A DNA stretch of 6,758 nt from Gaiellasilicea sp035553355 (GTDB lineage Bacteria > Actinomycetota > Thermoleophilia > Gaiellales > Gaiellaceae): contig DATMJW010000102.1 of the NCBI GenBank assembly GCA_035553355.1, forward strand, positions 1 through 6,758, given 5' to 3'. This document shows positions 5,765 through 6,758 of this stretch, piece by piece. Both the position numbers and the translations under genes were made by a program. Position 1 is the stretch's first letter; each line of letters starts with the position of its first letter. The notes under the pieces were generated by a model. It had not been told where the DNA came from and made no database searches. It saw only the letters and a program-made list of their open reading frames with translations.

Positions 5765-5844
5765 TACTTCACTCAGGATAGCGATCGTCAGGCCCGACGC
5801 GGCTCACTCTGGCGTCCGCGCGCGCGGCGCGCGAGGATACGACG
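5765..5844. promoter_or_regulatory. Divergent promoter region; candidate -10 TATCCT for the cysteine operon
   Basis: This 80-base gap separates the sulfur-carrier operon (minus) from the glycosyltransferase gene (plus). On the minus strand, TATCCT (5780-5775) fits the TAnnnT -10 pattern and would start transcription about 4 bases before the ATG at 5764, giving a nearly leaderless mRNA. I see no clear -35 in either direction, no convincing plus-strand -10, and no T-box or riboswitch-like structure; the space before the operon is too short for one downstream of this promoter. Confidence 0.45.
5833..5837 (+). promoter_or_regulatory. Ribosome binding site of the glycosyltransferase gene
   Basis: GAGGA lies seven bases before the GTG at 5845. 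It supports that start, whose product begins directly with the family's N-terminal strand MRVLFSTTP. No better start exists nearby. Confidence 0.65.
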
Positions 5845-6758
5845 GTGCGCGTTCTCTTCAGCACGACGCCGCTCGAGGGCCACTTCCGTCCGCTCGTGCC
5901 GCTCGCGCGCGCTCTCGAGGCGCGGGGGCACGAGGTCGCGTTCGCGACGCACCGCTCGTGGCACGCACACGTCGCCGCGGCCGGTTTCGCGGCCTTCGAC
6001 GCAGGGGTCGATCACGCGGCTGCTCGCGGATCGGGGTGGGAGGCGATCGTGGCCGACGTTGCGGCGCTACCGCCGCTCGAGCGGCGGCCGTACGCGTTCG
6101 CAGTCCTCTTCGGCGAGGGACATGCGCCGCCGAAGCTGCCGCACCTGCTCGAGCACGTGCGGCGGTGGAAGCCGGACGTCCTGGTCTACGAGACGAGCGA
6201 CCTCGCGTCGCCGGTCGCGGCCGCGGCCGCTGGGATCCCGGCCGTCCACCACGGCTTCGGGACGATGCCGTCGCACGCGCTGCTTCGGTTCGGGGCGCGG
6301 ACGGTCGCGCCGTTGTGGCGCTCGCAGGGTCTCGAGCCGGATCCGTACGCCGGCGCGTTCATGGGCCTGTACGTGGACGTCGTGCCGCCGTGCCTCGACG
6401 ACGCGGACCGGCCGCTCGGGCCGAGCACGCGGATCCGCCTGCCGGTGGCGGCCGACGGGGAGACACCACGCTGGCTCGACGAGCTCGCGGAACCGCTCGT
6501 GTACGTCACGCTCGGGACGGCGTTCAACCACCCGCATCTCTTCCGGCCGCTCGTGGAGGCGCTGGGCGGTGAGCCCGTGGCGGCGCTCGTCACGACGGGC
6601 CGCGACGTCGACCCCGCCGACCTCGGGCCGCTGCCGCCGAACGTGCGCGCGGAGCGCTACGTCCCCCAGGCGCACGTGCTGCCGCGCGCCGCGGCCGTCG
6701 TCACCCACGGCGGCTCCGGCACGACGCTCGCCGCGCTGTCGCTCGGACGGCCGCTCGT
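5845..6758 (+). CDS. GT1-family (UDP-glycosyltransferase/macrolide type) glycosyltransferase, cut by right edge
   Basis: The first 304 residues of a GT-B fold glycosyltransferase, open to the window end. The N-terminal acceptor domain starts with MRVLFSTTP, then GHFRPLVPLARALEARGHEV (12-31), including His13 in the GH-x-x-P-L motif common in the family. The C-terminal donor domain opens with LVYVTLGTAFN (about 216-226) and carries NVRAERYVPQAHVLPRA followed by VVTHGGSGTTLAAL with His288, the nucleotide-sugar binding signature seen in antibiotic and macrolide glycosyltransferases. Family members are usually 380-420 residues, so about 80-110 are missing. No signal peptide or membrane segment is seen, so it is a cytosolic enzyme. 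The acceptor and sugar cannot be told; the product may be a glycolipid, a carotenoid glycoside or a natural product. It is divergent from the cysteine operon and probably unrelated to it. Confidence 0.93.
   Translation, partial: MRVLFSTTPLEGHFRPLVPLARALEARGHEVAFATHRSWHAHVAAAGFAAFDAGVDHAAARGSGWEAIVADVAALPPLERRPYAFAVLFGEGHAPPKLPHLLEHVRRWKPDVLVYETSDLASPVAAAAAGIPAVHHGFGTMPSHALLRFGARTVAPLWRSQGLEPDPYAGAFMGLYVDVVPPCLDDADRPLGPSTRIRLPVAADGETPRWLDELAEPLVYVTLGTAFNHPHLFRPLVEALGGEPVAALVTTGRDVDPADLGPLPPNVRAERYVPQAHVLPRAAAVVTHGGSGTTLAALSLGRPL

Noticed and set aside
5765..5844. Possible riboswitch or T-box controlling the cysteine operon
   Set aside because: The likely transcription start is within a few bases of the ATG, leaving no room for a structured leader, and no conserved T-box or riboswitch core is visible.
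5730..6572. Plus-strand frame of 280 codons across the divergent promoter into the glycosyltransferase
   Set aside because: Arg-rich with no motifs, and out of frame with the glycosyltransferase, whose GT1 signature reads cleanly from 5845.
6067..6708. Minus-strand frame opposite the glycosyltransferase
   Set aside because: No recognisable domain; it lies opposite well-conserved GT1 motifs.

Overview
The window is very GC-rich with strong G/C third-position bias, tightly packed genes, GTG starts and 4-10 nt gene overlaps. It also carries a CysO/CysM/Mec cysteine route of the kind known from Mycobacterium tuberculosis. All of this points to a high-GC actinobacterium. A deep-branching class such as Thermoleophilia is my guess from the style of the MoeZ-like protein and the cupredoxin, not something the sequence proves. 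The window holds eight protein-coding genes and no RNA genes, CRISPR array or insertion sequence. No stretch without a gene exceeds about 100 bases.

Layout. (1) 1-1659, minus strand: a small protein with a degenerate metallo-beta-lactamase-like pattern, followed through an ATGA overlap by malate synthase A (aceB), which runs off the left edge. (2) 1660-1680: a 21-base divergent spacer built of two abutting 8-bp palindromes, one of them TATA-centred. It could serve as the -10 for two leaderless transcripts. (3) 1681-2508, plus: an aldo/keto reductase. (4) 2568-2945, plus: a small exported cupredoxin-like protein with its own Shine-Dalgarno. (5) 2964-3036: two abutting GC-rich hairpins separating convergent transcription. 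(6) 3035-5764, minus: a four-gene operon with every junction overlapping, in transcription order rhodanese-ThiF sulfur-carrier activase (MoeZ-like), sulfur carrier CysO, cysteine synthase CysM, and JAMM peptidase Mec. (7) 5765-5844: divergent promoter region. (8) 5845 to the right edge, plus: a GT1-type glycosyltransferase, truncated by the window.

How the genes work together. The four-gene operon is a complete protein-thiocarboxylate route to cysteine. The activase adenylates the CysO C-terminus and, through its rhodanese domain, should supply sulfur to make CysO-COSH. CysM then adds this to the aminoacrylate formed from O-phosphoserine, giving CysO-cysteine, and Mec clips off the cysteine. 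The main oddity is that the encoded CysO ends in Gly-Gly-Cys rather than the usual bare Gly-Gly. As translated it already looks like the CysO-cysteine adduct, so Mec may be needed to mature the carrier as well as to release product. This is the observation most worth following up.
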